A stretch of DNA of 64,000 nucleotides from Maribacter polysiphoniae (GCF_003148665.1 NZ_QGGQ01000001.1:969298-1033297), one strand, 5' to 3'. Positions 17,802 through 27,897 are shown, counted from the stretch's first letter. Made by a program: numbers and translations. The notes: a model not told the origin generated them from the letters alone.

Positions 17802-17996
17802 CTTTCAAAATGATCACTTCTTCTTAGACGGAAGTAATACTCTAAAACATGTAATGCTTTACAAAACATGCTTTCTGCAAAAGTAACAATAAATTCATTG
17901 ACTTCTTCAGAAACATTGTGCTTAGGTAAAGTAGGGGGTTGGGATTTTGACATCTCATTTATCAATACTTCTCAATGGTATTGAATTGTAAAAATT

Positions 17997-20900
17997 ATGA
18001 ACATAATAAGATCACAAATGAATTTAAAATCGAGATTAATATTAATGGTAATATTGTTATTCAATATTTCATTATTCGCACAAGACGGATATGTACTCTC
18101 TGGTACGGTAACTGACGGGGACAATGTTCCCATTCCAGGGGTTAACGTTGTTATTTTAAAGACAACCAGGGGTACGGCCACAGACTTTGATGGGTTGTAT
18201 CAGTTAGAGGTAAGTAGTGGGGATGTATTACAGTTTTCATATTTAGGATATGTTACCCAGACTTTCATTATTTCCAATCAAAAGGAATTGAACGTAACCA
18301 TGAAAGAAGATGCCAGTCAACTTGAAGAGGTTGTTGTCATTGGTTATGGTACACAAAAGAAGAGTCATACCACAGGGTCTATATCCAAAGTGGTTAACGA
18401 TGATTTGGATCAGATTGCCTTGGCCAGGGTCGATGATGCCCTTGTAGGTCAGGTATCAGGTGTTAATATCCAGGCTACAGACGGTGAAGCTGGTTCTGCT
18501 CCAACGATCAGTATTAGGGGTGTTGGTTCCATGGCCGGTGATTCTACGCCATTGGTAGTAGTCGATGGGGTTATTGTGGATGCCGATTTCTTAGGTTCAT
18601 TGAATATGAACGACGTTCAGTCTTTTGAGATTCTTAAAGATGCTGCTTCTTCTGCAATATATGGTTCTAAAGGTGCCAATGGTATTATTATGATTTCTAC
18701 AAAATCAGGTTTGGAAGGTAAGACCAAAATCAACTATAGTACTTTTACAGGTTACAAAGAAGCAAGACATAGTGAACCTTATACGTTCTCAATTGCCGAA
18801 ACCGCTGCCGCTGAGTTGGCTGCTACAGGAACCCTTTCCGATAGGACTAGGTATAAGCAATTGATCGGGATAGACCGTTCTTGGCAAGATGTTATTTTCG
18901 ATGGTGGTACCATTACAAGTCATTCATTGACCGCTAGGGGAGGTAACGACAAAACAAAATTCAGTACCGGTCTTAACTATAGCCACGATGAGGGTGTTTT
19001 GTTGACCGATGATTTTAAAAAGTACGGACTTCGACTTAAAGTGGATACCAAAATAAGTGATAAGGTTTCCATAGGGGCCAATTTCTCGCCTTCCTATACC
19101 AACAGAAGACGTTTTGATGGTTCAACCCATGATATTTTGAGACAGACCAACTGGTTGCCTGTGTATCATGATGCCAATTCGATTCAATTTTTGAACAGAG
19201 TTAGGGATGGGGGCGTATATGCGGATGTCCAGATTGGGGATTATGCTTTGCAACGTCATTTTGATGATTATGATTTGGAAACAGGTACACCTGTGGTAAG
19301 TGGAACCGATATCAGTAACACTTCAAACACAAACCCTGCGGCTAAAGTCCTTGAACGGGATAGAAGGGATAAGAAATTCAAACTTTTCGGAAGTGTTTAT
19401 GGCGATATTGAAATAGCTGATGGATTGAACTTCAGGACTACACTTTCAGGTTCGTACCAAGATACCAAAAGAACAAGATGGCAAGGTGTGGAGTCAAATA
19501 GGAATGGTGCTTCTGCGGCTTCAATGAATGAAATTGGACAAAGGGAGATTTATCTGATTTCCGATAATTTCTTTTCCTATAACAGGTCTTTCGGTAAGCA
19601 TGACTTTAGTGCTATCTTAGGGGTATCTGCTGAATCCCGAAAATGGTCTTTCTCAACGATTACGGGAACGGGCTACACTTCTGATGATGTAAAGCAAATC
19701 GTAAATGCGACGACTATTTCAGATGCAGATGCTTTTGAATGGGAGAAAAAAACAATAGGATATGTTTCTAGGTTCAATTATGCCTATGACAATAAATATT
19801 TAGCGTCATTGAGTATAAGGCGTGATGGTAGTTCGATCTTCGGATCTGATTTCAAATATGGTAATTTCCCAGCTGCATCTATTGGTTGGAACGTAGGCAA
19901 TGAGGAATTTCTTGCGGATAGTGATGTTGTAAGTGCACTTAAATTCAGGGCTAGTTACGGTGTCACAGGTAACGATAGGTTGAATACAGGTAGTGTTGAT
20001 CCAGACAGTAGCAGTAGTAGTAGTAACTTGAGTACAGGTAATGTACTTGTGGATTATTATCCTTCCCTTGCTTTGTTAGGTGCTACGACAGCTGTCGTGG
20101 ACGGGAATTTAACAGGTGGTTTCAATGCTTTGAACATTGCCAATCCAGAATTGCAATGGGAACGCTTGGTAGAATTTAACCCTGGTGTTGATTTCGGTTT
20201 GTTTAAAAATGCAATTTCAGGTTCTCTTGATTATTATCGAAGAACCAGTGATCAATTGTTGTTGGACAACCCAGTTTCGGTAACAACAGGTTTTGATAGT
20301 GCTTTGGTAAACCTTGGAGAGGTTCGAAATGAAGGTGTTGAATTTGAATTACGTACACGAAATATTTCACAGGACAACTTTAGATGGTCGTCAACCTTAA
20401 TCGCAACGACCAATAAGAATACATTGGTTGATTTCGCGGATTCAAATGGTCAAATTACAAATGTGGATAGTAAAAGGGCTGCTGAATGGATCAATTTGGA
20501 AGGCCAACCTATTTCGACCTTCTACGGTTGGGTAGTTGATAGGGATATCCCCTTGGAATATCTCAATGATCCGTATCACCCTATCGGTGGTGAGGCCCAA
20601 GACGTATACGTTAAGGATTTAAACGGTGATGGTATTATCGATGATGAGGATAAGGCTGCATTAGGTGATCCTTACCCAGAGTTGGTTTGGAGTTTTACCA
20701 ATGATTTTAAAATTGGGGATTTCGATTTGAGCTTTATGTTCCAAGGATCTCACGGAGCGGAAGTTCGAAATATGGGAGATCAATATATCTTCAACCATTT
20801 CAATAGCTCACAAGATTTTAATCCAGATATAACTCCAGATCAGGAATTTATCAAACAAAAGATCTTTACCGATGACATTATTCAAGATGCTTCATATATC

Positions 20901-21137
20901 GCACTTCGTAATGTTAATGTCGGGTATACTTTCCCAAGCGATTTTGTTTCGAAGTACGGAATTTCCAAACTTAGGATATACGCTGCAGGTCAGAACCTTA
21001 TGTATAAGACTGCTGATAATTATACCGGTTTTAATCCAGAATCAATTGATAAGACAAGTCCTACGACCTATGGTTACCAAAGGGCTGGTTCGCCAATTTA
21101 CCGAACTATTTCGATAGGTCTAAACCTTGATTTCTAA
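17997..21137 (+). CDS. SusC/RagA-type TonB-dependent outer membrane transporter
   Basis: The 1046-residue protein has a signal peptide ending at LFA-Q (about residue 29). A carboxypeptidase-like regulatory domain follows (about 31-105, SGTVTDGDNVPIPGVNV), then the EEVVVIGYGTQKK region, the plug (about 120-225, SIRGVGSM and VVDGVIVD) and a large beta-barrel ending in a terminal Phe (LNLDF). It would import alginate oligosaccharides with the SusD partner encoded next. An in-frame ATG at 18018 is an alternative start. It has a long leader with operator sites and an antisense terminator. Confidence 0.95.
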   Translation: MNIIRSQMNLKSRLILMVILLFNISLFAQDGYVLSGTVTDGDNVPIPGVNVVILKTTRGTATDFDGLYQLEVSSGDVLQFSYLGYVTQTFIISNQKELNVTMKEDASQLEEVVVIGYGTQKKSHTTGSISKVVNDDLDQIALARVDDALVGQVSGVNIQATDGEAGSAPTISIRGVGSMAGDSTPLVVVDGVIVDADFLGSLNMNDVQSFEILKDAASSAIYGSKGANGIIMISTKSGLEGKTKINYSTFTGYKEARHSEPYTFSIAETAAAELAATGTLSDRTRYKQLIGIDRSWQDVIFDGGTITSHSLTARGGNDKTKFSTGLNYSHDEGVLLTDDFKKYGLRLKVDTKISDKVSIGANFSPSYTNRRRFDGSTHDILRQTNWLPVYHDANSIQFLNRVRDGGVYADVQIGDYALQRHFDDYDLETGTPVVSGTDISNTSNTNPAAKVLERDRRDKKFKLFGSVYGDIEIADGLNFRTTLSGSYQDTKRTRWQGVESNRNGASAASMNEIGQREIYLISDNFFSYNRSFGKHDFSAILGVSAESRKWSFSTITGTGYTSDDVKQIVNATTISDADAFEWEKKTIGYVSRFNYAYDNKYLASLSIRRDGSSIFGSDFKYGNFPAASIGWNVGNEEFLADSDVVSALKFRASYGVTGNDRLNTGSVDPDSSSSSSNLSTGNVLVDYYPSLALLGATTAVVDGNLTGGFNALNIANPELQWERLVEFNPGVDFGLFKNAISGSLDYYRRTSDQLLLDNPVSVTTGFDSALVNLGEVRNEGVEFELRTRNISQDNFRWSSTLIATTNKNTLVDFADSNGQITNVDSKRAAEWINLEGQPISTFYGWVVDRDIPLEYLNDPYHPIGGEAQDVYVKDLNGDGIIDDEDKAALGDPYPELVWSFTNDFKIGDFDLSFMFQGSHGAEVRNMGDQYIFNHFNSSQDFNPDITPDQEFIKQKIFTDDIIQDASYIALRNVNVGYTFPSDFVSKYGISKLRIYAAGQNLMYKTADNYTGFNPESIDKTSPTTYGYQRAGSPIYRTISIGLNLDF

Positions 21138-21148
21138 TTAAAACAATA

Positions 21149-22588
21149 ATGAATAATACAAATATTATGAAACAAATAAAGATTATAGTATTGCTTTTGT
21201 TAGGAGTGGTTGTTTCATCCTGTGAAAGTGATTATTTAGAGCCAGTACCATCTTCGGGCACCACTGCCGATAGTTATTTTTCCGATGCGGATGAGGTATA
21301 TACCGCAGTAATTAATATGTATGATGGTATTCAAGGGACAAATTCAACGGACACAGATGATAATCACAGTGTAATGTATGAGTTTTATCTTACTGAAATG
21401 CGAAGTGATAACACACGTACAAAAAGTAGCGAAGGGGAATCAGCCCAATTTGAGAGCTATAATGTGGAAGCTACCAATGGTATTGTAAAAGATTATTATT
21501 CAAGTTTTTATAATATCATCTATAGGGCCAATGTGGTTTTAGACAATTTGGATGCCATTGATGAGGCTAGTGTTTCTGCTGCTTATGAAGGGGAGGCTAA
21601 ATTTGTTAGGGCCTATGCTTATTTTAATTTGGTTAGGTTGTATGGGGATATTCCATTGGTCGATAGAGTGATTTCCCCCTTAGAGACTGACATCCAGTTT
21701 GCAAGGGTTGCATCGGCCACCGTCTACGAATTAATCGTTAGCGACTTGTTAACGGCCATTGAGACATTGGATAATTCATATAGAACACGGGCATCAAGAG
21801 CCGCTGCCCAAGGTTTGTTGGCAAAAGTTTACCTAACATTGGGTAAGTATCCTGAAGCACGTTCACTTTGTGAGGATGTAATAGGAAGCGGATATGAATT
21901 GGAAGATAACTTTAAGGATGTTTTCTATAATGAAACGAATTCAGAGGTCATATTTTCCGTTGGTTATGTGTCTGATTTAGATAGCGATAGCCAAAATTTT
22001 TCCGCAGAATGGTTGAATGCCGTGGGTAGAACCAGTGGTGTGAATTATGTTACTGATGAGGCTGTAGCTGCCTTGGATTTATTGGGGGGCAACAGAACGG
22101 CATATTCTTATAGGCCGGATCCCAGTCAGGCCGGACAATACCAAGTGGTGAAATATTTACCCAATGGAGACGCAGACTTAGGTATTGATCCAGTGTCTTC
22201 AGATCCTACATTGGCAGGTAACGACTGGATTGTTCTTCGTCTTGCAGACGTATTGTTAATGCATGTAGAAGCGATTATGGCCGGTGCACAGGAAACTAAT
22301 GATCCAGATGCTTTGGCTTCCTTCCAGAAAGTTAGGAACCGTGCGGGATTAACCGATGTTGTGGGTCTTATCACAAAGCAAGATTTGTTGGATGAAAGAA
22401 GGGTTGAACTTGCTTTTGAAAATCAGAGACTTTTCGATTTAATGCGCTTTGGACAAGCTGAATCTGTATTGTCTGCTTTCTCGACAGCAAATAATTATGG
22501 GTATTCTTCTTCTGATTTATTATTGCCATTACCTCAGAACGAGATTAACTTGAGCAATGGTATGCTTACTCAAAATCCTGGATACTAA
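21149..22588 (+). CDS. SusD/RagB-type glycan-binding lipoprotein
   Basis: The 479-residue protein has a lipoprotein signal (VVSSC; if started at the ATG at 21167 the signal is the canonical MKQIKIIVLLLLG). The tetratricopeptide-type SusD fold is shown by FVRAYAYFNLVRLYGDIPL and the C-terminal DERRVELAFENQRLFDLMRFG. It begins 11 bp after susC. It caps the SusC barrel and presents alginate oligosaccharides. Confidence 0.95.
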   Translation: MNNTNIMKQIKIIVLLLLGVVVSSCESDYLEPVPSSGTTADSYFSDADEVYTAVINMYDGIQGTNSTDTDDNHSVMYEFYLTEMRSDNTRTKSSEGESAQFESYNVEATNGIVKDYYSSFYNIIYRANVVLDNLDAIDEASVSAAYEGEAKFVRAYAYFNLVRLYGDIPLVDRVISPLETDIQFARVASATVYELIVSDLLTAIETLDNSYRTRASRAAAQGLLAKVYLTLGKYPEARSLCEDVIGSGYELEDNFKDVFYNETNSEVIFSVGYVSDLDSDSQNFSAEWLNAVGRTSGVNYVTDEAVAALDLLGGNRTAYSYRPDPSQAGQYQVVKYLPNGDADLGIDPVSSDPTLAGNDWIVLRLADVLLMHVEAIMAGAQETNDPDALASFQKVRNRAGLTDVVGLITKQDLLDERRVELAFENQRLFDLMRFGQAESVLSAFSTANNYGYSSSDLLLPLPQNEINLSNGMLTQNPGY

Positions 22589-22611
22589 AAGCATTCAATT
22601 AACATAAAACA

Positions 22612-23571
22612 ATGATTATGAAATATAATAAACTTATAAAAAGACCATTCAATACTTCGGTATTGATGGTCTTCACAGCCATAGTTTCACTTTCTGTGAT
22701 ATCGTGCGACCCTACTATTTCCTCTTTGGAATATGATTTGGCGGAAGCGAACTCCAAAACAGATGAAACACCGCCAAGTGCTAGTTTTTCAGCTACTGTA
22801 ACCGATGATTATTTGACGTATACTTTTGCAAATTCATCTTCCAGTGCAACGGACTATTTTTGGGATTTTGGTGATGGTAATACTTCAACTGATGTTGACG
22901 GTTTGAATACATATCCTGCCGAGGGTACATATACCGTCACTTTAACCGCAACGGATAAACTGAATGCAACCAGTACGTATTCCCAAACTATCGAGGTCGT
23001 AGAACCTGAAGAGCCTGCTGCCATAGATCCTGAAATTCTAAACGGTGATTTCACCGCGGGTCAGGATGATTGGAAAATAGCGGCATTTACCGGAGGAACT
23101 ACAAGTCCTTTCAATAGTAGTAGTGATGGGGATCCCCTGAATTATGATGGCTCTGAATCCGGGGCTACCAAAACACCTGGGGCAAAATGGACGAGTTCTA
23201 CATCTGCAGGTCCTTTAGTAAGTGAAGCGACAAGATATGCATACCAAGCTATTACGGTTACACCCAATACCAATTATGTGGTAGAATTCAGCCATGCGAT
23301 TAAAACGGATAAAGATGATATAGATGGTGGTGATCGGGTAATTGTTGAGATTTTGGATGGACAGTTTAGTGATGGTGTCGATGCCGTAGCTAGTTCTGAG
23401 GCAGGTCCTTTGGTACAAGTTGTTGGTGATGTTGCCAATGGTAAAGGTAATTTTAAGATTCTAACCGGCCAATTCACATCAAATGCCACTGGGCAAATTT
23501 CAATTTGGATTTATGCGATAACAAACGATGAGCTATATATTGATAACGTCAAAGTATATCCATCCGAATAA
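22612..23571 (+). CDS. PKD-domain surface glycan-binding lipoprotein
   Basis: The 319-residue protein has a lipoprotein signal (VISC, Cys about residue 32), a PKD domain (about 60-130, with YFWDFGDGNTST) and a C-terminal beta-sandwich (about 145-319) resembling a carbohydrate-binding module. Its place right after susD is that of the SusE/F-like surface glycan-binding protein. The alginate target is inferred from the operon. No catalytic motif is visible. Confidence 0.75.
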   Translation: MIMKYNKLIKRPFNTSVLMVFTAIVSLSVISCDPTISSLEYDLAEANSKTDETPPSASFSATVTDDYLTYTFANSSSSATDYFWDFGDGNTSTDVDGLNTYPAEGTYTVTLTATDKLNATSTYSQTIEVVEPEEPAAIDPEILNGDFTAGQDDWKIAAFTGGTTSPFNSSSDGDPLNYDGSESGATKTPGAKWTSSTSAGPLVSEATRYAYQAITVTPNTNYVVEFSHAIKTDKDDIDGGDRVIVEILDGQFSDGVDAVASSEAGPLVQVVGDVANGKGNFKILTGQFTSNATGQISIWIYAITNDELYIDNVKVYPSE

Positions 23572-23597
23572 TTTAAGTTTCGAATAGCAAAAGAAAA

Positions 23598-24527
23598 ATG
23601 ATTTCATTGTCAGTCAAATACATATCGGCCATTTTGTTTGTTGGTCTACTTTCATTGAACGCCAATTGTCAAAATACTATGGCACACGGTCCTTCAGTGG
23701 GGGAAGAGGGCAATGGGAAAACAGCTGTTGGTCATGGTGATGTTTTGGAAGGTGAAGATGGTCAGGTAGCTAAACTGCCTAATATAGACCTGAGTCATTG
23801 GAAGGTGACATTGCCTGTGGGTAATCCTACGGAAGTGGAACCACCAGAGATTTTGGATTATGCAAATAATGAGGTCTTGAAAGATTTCATGTATAATGAC
23901 CCTAAAGATGCTTCTTTGGTGTTTATGACATATCCGAATTCATCGACAGCCAATTCCTCTTACTCCAGAACAGAGTTGCGGGAACAAATGGTTCCAGGTA
24001 GGAATGATGTTAATTGGACTTTTGTCCAAGGAGGAAGAATGAAAGGCACATTATCCGTTCCTGTTATATCGAGGGCAAAGGATGGCAAATACCATAGGAC
24101 CATTATTATGCAGATTCATGGTAGGTTGTCCAATGCCCAGAAAGAATTGATAGGGCAAGATGATAATAATGCCCCGCCGATTCTTAAGATTTACTGGCAT
24201 AATGGCAAGATCAGGGTTAAGACGAAAGTCTTAAAAAAACTTAAAGCCTCTGAAGAGGAGATTTTACATACCAGTGCTTGGGGCGATGATGAAGGATATA
24301 CATTTCCTGAGGCCGTTGGGGCAAAAAAGTTTACCCTAGAGGTAATAGCATCCGAGGGTAGGTTGGAGGTAATTTTAAATGAAAAGGATTCCGTGGTGTA
24401 TGAAAATATCCATATGGAAAAATGGGGTGTTTTTGAAAATTATTTCAAGGCTGGAAACTATTTTCAGAGCAAGGACAAGGGATCATATGCAATGGTGAAA
24501 TACTATGCATTGACCGTTGATCATTGA
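23598..24527 (+). CDS. Alginate lyase, polysaccharide lyase family 7
   Basis: The 309-residue secreted protein has a signal peptide ending near NANC-Q; the Cys may make it a lipoprotein. The PL7 jelly-roll (about 70-309) shows the three family blocks: SRTELREQ (substrate Arg), QIHG (catalytic Gln/His) and YFKAGNYFQ (catalytic Tyr). A QIH rather than QVH motif is often associated with polyguluronate preference, which is only a tendency. It is last in the susC-susD-SGBP-PL7 operon, 27 bp after the PKD lipoprotein gene. Confidence 0.93.
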   Translation: MISLSVKYISAILFVGLLSLNANCQNTMAHGPSVGEEGNGKTAVGHGDVLEGEDGQVAKLPNIDLSHWKVTLPVGNPTEVEPPEILDYANNEVLKDFMYNDPKDASLVFMTYPNSSTANSSYSRTELREQMVPGRNDVNWTFVQGGRMKGTLSVPVISRAKDGKYHRTIIMQIHGRLSNAQKELIGQDDNNAPPILKIYWHNGKIRVKTKVLKKLKASEEEILHTSAWGDDEGYTFPEAVGAKKFTLEVIASEGRLEVILNEKDSVVYENIHMEKWGVFENYFKAGNYFQSKDKGSYAMVKYYALTVDH

Positions 24528-24610
24528 TAATCGAGAACAAAGAACAGAAATGGTATTTGTTTTAAAATATAAGTTTTGATTAGTAAGTTGAGTTAGTTTG
24601 AGTTTTGGTG

Positions 24611-24635
24611 GTACTGGTCCTATTTGGACCAGTAC
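24611..24635 (+). terminator. Candidate terminator after the PL7 gene
   Basis: GTACTGGTCC (24611-24620) and GGACCAGTAC (24626-24635) pair perfectly around a 5-nt loop, and flanking TTTTGG/CCAAA can extend the stem. Only a short ATTTT follows, so the U-tract is weak. It separates the susCD-PL7 unit from the GntR gene. Confidence 0.6.
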
Positions 24636-24713
24636 TCCAAATTTTAAGGAGCAATGTGGATAATTGTTTTTTGAACATTTTGAACTCATTTTATGTTGAA
24701 TTAATTGTTTAAT

Positions 24714-24753
24714 TTTAACAGACCAATCTGGTTAACCAATTTTGTTAAAATGT
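24714..24753. promoter_or_regulatory. Operator-like site upstream of the GntR gene
   Basis: The perfect palindrome TGGTTAACCA (24729-24738) is identical to site 2 at the PL6 promoter. Thirteen bp upstream lies a half site ACCAAT (24722-24727), and 13 bp downstream the degenerate TTTTGTTAAAA. The site is 20 bp before the start codon, which suggests autoregulation. Confidence 0.55.
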
Positions 24754-24757
24754 TAAT

Positions 24758-25462
24758 ATGAAGTTAGAAGTCCTTACAAAATCTGAGAATAAAGAAGTTC
24801 AAAAAGAAATTATCTCAAAAATCCGAGACCTGATCGATTTTAAAAATTTAGAACCAGGGGATAAACTGCCGTCAGAGCGTATGTTGTCAGAAAAGTTCGG
24901 GGTTAGTAGAAGCAGTTTAAGGGAAGCCATTCAAAGATTGGAATTCTATGGTTTATTGAAATCAAGACCACAGAGCGGTACTTTCATTGCCGATATTGGT
25001 CCTATTGCCATGAAGGGAATGCTTAAGGATATATTGGAGCTGGAGTCCCCGGATTTTAAATCCCTCGTAGAGACACGGATTTTACTGGAGTTAAAAACAT
25101 GTAGATTGGCGGCTTTACGACGAACCGAAGAGGATTTGGAGCATATGAAAGAGGCCTTGGATGCTTTTAGTGCTAAGGTTAATAACGGGGAAGATGCCGT
25201 TCAGGAAGATTTGTTGTTTCATTTGTCTATAGCGAAAGCCAGTGGAAATAGTAGTATGAATACATTCATGTTGATCATTACCCCTGAGATCATAACGAAT
25301 TTTGAAAAGTATCATGTATGTAATGTGAATAGGGCGGCTTTAGGTATACAAGAACATAATGACATCTATGAAGCGATAAAAAATCAAGATCCCACTTTGG
25401 CCAAGGAAAAAATGAAAGTTCATTTCAAGATGCTTTATGAGTATTGTTATAATATAGAATAG
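24758..25462 (+). CDS. GntR/FadR-family transcriptional regulator (FCD domain)
   Basis: The 234-residue protein has an N-terminal winged helix (about 15-80; GDKLPSERMLSEKFGVSRSSLREAIQRLE, GLLKSRPQSGTF) and a C-terminal FCD ligand-binding domain (about 95-230). The FCD metal-ligand pattern is visible as Asp/His in QEDLLFHLSIA, His in GIQEHNDIYEAI and His in KVHFKML. FadR-type FCD regulators commonly bind sugar acids; KDG or a related uronate intermediate is a reasonable inferred effector. It lies between the depolymerase/SusCD genes and the catabolic operon. Confidence 0.9.
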   Translation: MKLEVLTKSENKEVQKEIISKIRDLIDFKNLEPGDKLPSERMLSEKFGVSRSSLREAIQRLEFYGLLKSRPQSGTFIADIGPIAMKGMLKDILELESPDFKSLVETRILLELKTCRLAALRRTEEDLEHMKEALDAFSAKVNNGEDAVQEDLLFHLSIAKASGNSSMNTFMLIITPEIITNFEKYHVCNVNRAALGIQEHNDIYEAIKNQDPTLAKEKMKVHFKMLYEYCYNIE

Positions 25463-25714
25463 AATCATATATAAGAACGGAAAAGATAGAACTACGCACA
25501 TTTTTAATTACAAACAACCGAGAGAGGATTATTTACTTGTACAGGTATTAGTTGCGGATTCTGGTTCGCGAGACATCGAATGGCTGTCTTCAAGGACGGT
25601 TAGGTGTTCTTTGGTTTAATCGAAACAATTTGAGGTTTCATCACAGCCAATTTTCGTGGGTAGTATTAAAGTGGTTTCAGTTAAGTTAATTCTCAATAAA
25701 TAAAATAATTGAAT

Positions 25715-27001
25715 ATGAAAGTTAAGGGATTAAGATGGGTGATTATTGGCCTGATATTTTTAGCCACAGTAATAAATTATATCGATAGAAGTGCACTTTC
25801 AATAATGTGGGGGAATGAAAATGTGGAAGGGTCTATCGCCCAATCACTAGGGCTTACGAAAAATGATTATAGTTTAATATTGAATATTTTCATGGTAGCC
25901 TATGCATTAGGTCAGCTTTTTTCTGGAAAATTATTCGATAAGGTAGGAACTCGAATAGGTTATGTAATCAGTATTGGTATTTGGGGACTTTCTTCCTTCT
26001 TGCATTCCACGGTTCGGGGATTGTTCTCCATAGCGTTTTTTAGAAGTACCTTAGGTTTGTCAGAAGCCGGTAACTGGCCTGGAGCGGTTAAAAGTAATGC
26101 CGAATGGTTTCCTATCAAGGAAAGGGCAATCGCCCAAGGTTTGTTCAATGCCGGTGCATCCATTGGGTCGGTAATCGCACCTCCCTTTATAGCCATGCTA
26201 TTTGTAGCCTATGGCTGGAGGATTACGTTTATGGTCGTTGGTTCCTTTGGTATTTTATGGATCATACCATGGTTGTTGGTCAATAAGGCGGGTCCGAAAA
26301 AACACCCTTGGATTACCAAAGAAGAGCAAAAGTTTATTTTGGAAGGACAAAGTGAAGCTGATCAAAATGCAACGGAGGGCACCAAAGGATTGAGTCTAAA
26401 GGAAATACTTTCCCATAAGGAATCATGGGCAATCGTTGTCAGTAGATTTTTCCTTGAACCCATATGGTGGCTTTTTGTGGGTTGGATGCCAATCTACCTA
26501 TTCGATGTATACGGTTTTAATGTTAAAGAGGTCGGTATGTTCGCATGGGTGCCTTACGTAGGGGCGGCCATTGGTAGTATTGCTGGTGGGTATGTGTCTG
26601 GTAAAATCATTGCAAGAACAAATTCAATCGATAAAGGTAGAAAAACCACCATTCTGATCGGTGGGGTAATAATGTTGATCGGATTGGTCTCAACGGTATT
26701 GTTCGGGACTACGCCAGAACGATTTGTTTCCATTGTATTCGTGGTCCTATTTGGATTTCAGTTTGCCATTGGTAACGTACAAACACTACCGAGTGATTTA
26801 TTCAGTGGAAAATCCGTTGGGTCTTTGGCAGGTTTGGGAGGTATGATCGGTGTCTTCTCCGTTATTATTATGAACTTTTTGGTGCCCATTGTGGCAGAAG
26901 TTTCATATACCCCAATATTTATAGTTATAGCAGTGTTTGTGCCACTAGGTGTCGGCGCCATTTATTACTTCGCAAGGGATATTAAATCAGTAGAAAAATA
27001 A
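25715..27001 (+). CDS. MFS transporter, anion:cation symporter type (hexuronate carrier-like)
   Basis: The 428-residue protein has 12 predicted membrane helices. The first helix carries NYIDRSALS, and GKLFDKVGTRIGY is the loop 2-3 motif of the major facilitator superfamily. Overall it resembles the ExuT/phthalate-permease (ACS) branch. I chose the ATG at 25715 over a TTG six bases upstream. It starts the inner-membrane import and KDG operon (25715-33017) and would carry unsaturated or linear uronate monomers into the cytoplasm. The substrate is inferred from the locus. Confidence 0.85.
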   Translation: MKVKGLRWVIIGLIFLATVINYIDRSALSIMWGNENVEGSIAQSLGLTKNDYSLILNIFMVAYALGQLFSGKLFDKVGTRIGYVISIGIWGLSSFLHSTVRGLFSIAFFRSTLGLSEAGNWPGAVKSNAEWFPIKERAIAQGLFNAGASIGSVIAPPFIAMLFVAYGWRITFMVVGSFGILWIIPWLLVNKAGPKKHPWITKEEQKFILEGQSEADQNATEGTKGLSLKEILSHKESWAIVVSRFFLEPIWWLFVGWMPIYLFDVYGFNVKEVGMFAWVPYVGAAIGSIAGGYVSGKIIARTNSIDKGRKTTILIGGVIMLIGLVSTVLFGTTPERFVSIVFVVLFGFQFAIGNVQTLPSDLFSGKSVGSLAGLGGMIGVFSVIIMNFLVPIVAEVSYTPIFIVIAVFVPLGVGAIYYFARDIKSVEK

Positions 27002-27032
27002 CAGAATTATAAAATAATAAAATTTTTAAAAA

Positions 27033-27797
27033 ATGAGCAATTTAAAAGGAAAAGTAGCTGTAATAACAGGAGCTACCGGAGGTATTGGTTTTCAAGTGGC
27101 CAAAAGATTGGGAAAAGATGGGTATACCGTGGTTTTGAACGGTATCGAAGATGAGGAAGGAGCGAAAAGGGTTGAAGAGCTTAAGGCCGAGGGAATTACC
27201 GCAGAGTATTACGGGTTTGACGTTACCAAAGAAGAAGAGGTAACTTCCAATATCAATAAAATTGGGGAAAAATATGGTAAAATCGACGTATTGGTTAACA
27301 ATGCCGGTGGTTTAGGGGGAAGATCCCGGTTTGAGGAAATGACCACCGAATTTTACAGATTCGTTATGGCTCTAAACCTTGATTCCACATTTTTTGCTTC
27401 AAGGGCTGCCATTCCTTTCCTTAAGAAAGGGGAGAATGCATCCATAATCAATTACACTTCGATTGCGGGGTGGAATGCCGGAGGCCCAGGGGCAGGTATA
27501 TACGGGACATCCAAAGCGGGTGTTCATGCAATAACCAGAGCCTTGGCAAAAGATCTTGCAGAATATGGAATTAGGGTAAATGCCGTATCTCCGGGTACAA
27601 TTGACACACCTTTCCACGCCCAGATTAAATCGACCAAACCGGAAGTATTCGCTTCATGGAAAAACAATATTTTGTTGGGAAGATTAGGGCAACCTGAGGA
27701 AGTAGCGTCTGTAATTTCATTTTTGGTAAGCGATGATGCTTCCTTTATTACAGCGGAAACTATCCAAATTGGTGGAGGACAAGGTTTAGGTATCTAA
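27033..27797 (+). CDS. SDR oxidoreductase, candidate DEH reductase (first copy)
   Basis: The 254-residue short-chain dehydrogenase has the cofactor motif TGATGGIG, NNAG (about residues 91-94), catalytic Ser in NYTSIAG and YGTSK (Tyr/Lys). It lies 31 bp after the MFS gene. In alginate operons an SDR reduces 4-deoxy-L-erythro-5-hexoseulose uronate to KDG; this gene or the next one is the candidate. Having both raises the possibility of different cofactors or substrates. Confidence 0.75.
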   Translation: MSNLKGKVAVITGATGGIGFQVAKRLGKDGYTVVLNGIEDEEGAKRVEELKAEGITAEYYGFDVTKEEEVTSNINKIGEKYGKIDVLVNNAGGLGGRSRFEEMTTEFYRFVMALNLDSTFFASRAAIPFLKKGENASIINYTSIAGWNAGGPGAGIYGTSKAGVHAITRALAKDLAEYGIRVNAVSPGTIDTPFHAQIKSTKPEVFASWKNNILLGRLGQPEEVASVISFLVSDDASFITAETIQIGGGQGLGI

Positions 27798-27810
27798 ATT
27801 CATCATGTTT

Positions 27811-27843
27811 TTTATGGCGTGAGGGATTTTTTCATGCCATAAA
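27811..27843. repeat. Imperfect hairpin after the first SDR gene
   Basis: TTTATGGCGTGA (27811-27822) and TCATGCCATAAA (27832-27843) pair over 12 bp with one G-T pair around a 9-nt loop. No T-run follows, so it is more likely an mRNA processing or stabilising element than a terminator. Confidence 0.45.
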
Positions 27844-27897
27844 GGATTAAAATATAGTAAACTGGTTTTGTTTGATTTGTATAAAATCATTACTAAG

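Larger units (their letters stand above)
17508..17996. other. Intergenic region with long susC leader
   Basis: This stretch holds the kdgF terminator, the susC promoter and operators (listed separately), a small hairpin CCTCA-CTA-TGAGG (17550-17562), and an antisense terminator at 17774-17801. A 68-codon minus-strand reading frame (17759-17965) exists but the antisense terminator lies inside its 3' end, so I do not call it a gene. Confidence 0.6.

Noticed and set aside
17759..17965. 68-codon minus-strand reading frame in the susC leader
   Set aside because: A strong minus-strand terminator (17774-17801) lies inside its 3' end, so a transcript would stop before the stop codon. No family is recognised. 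An antisense RNA is the simpler reading.
25463..25714. GntR-type operator before the MFS gene
   Set aside because: The 250-bp gap has TTTGG and CCAAT fragments but no paired palindrome with the 4-base spacer. I see no clear regulatory site or terminator there.
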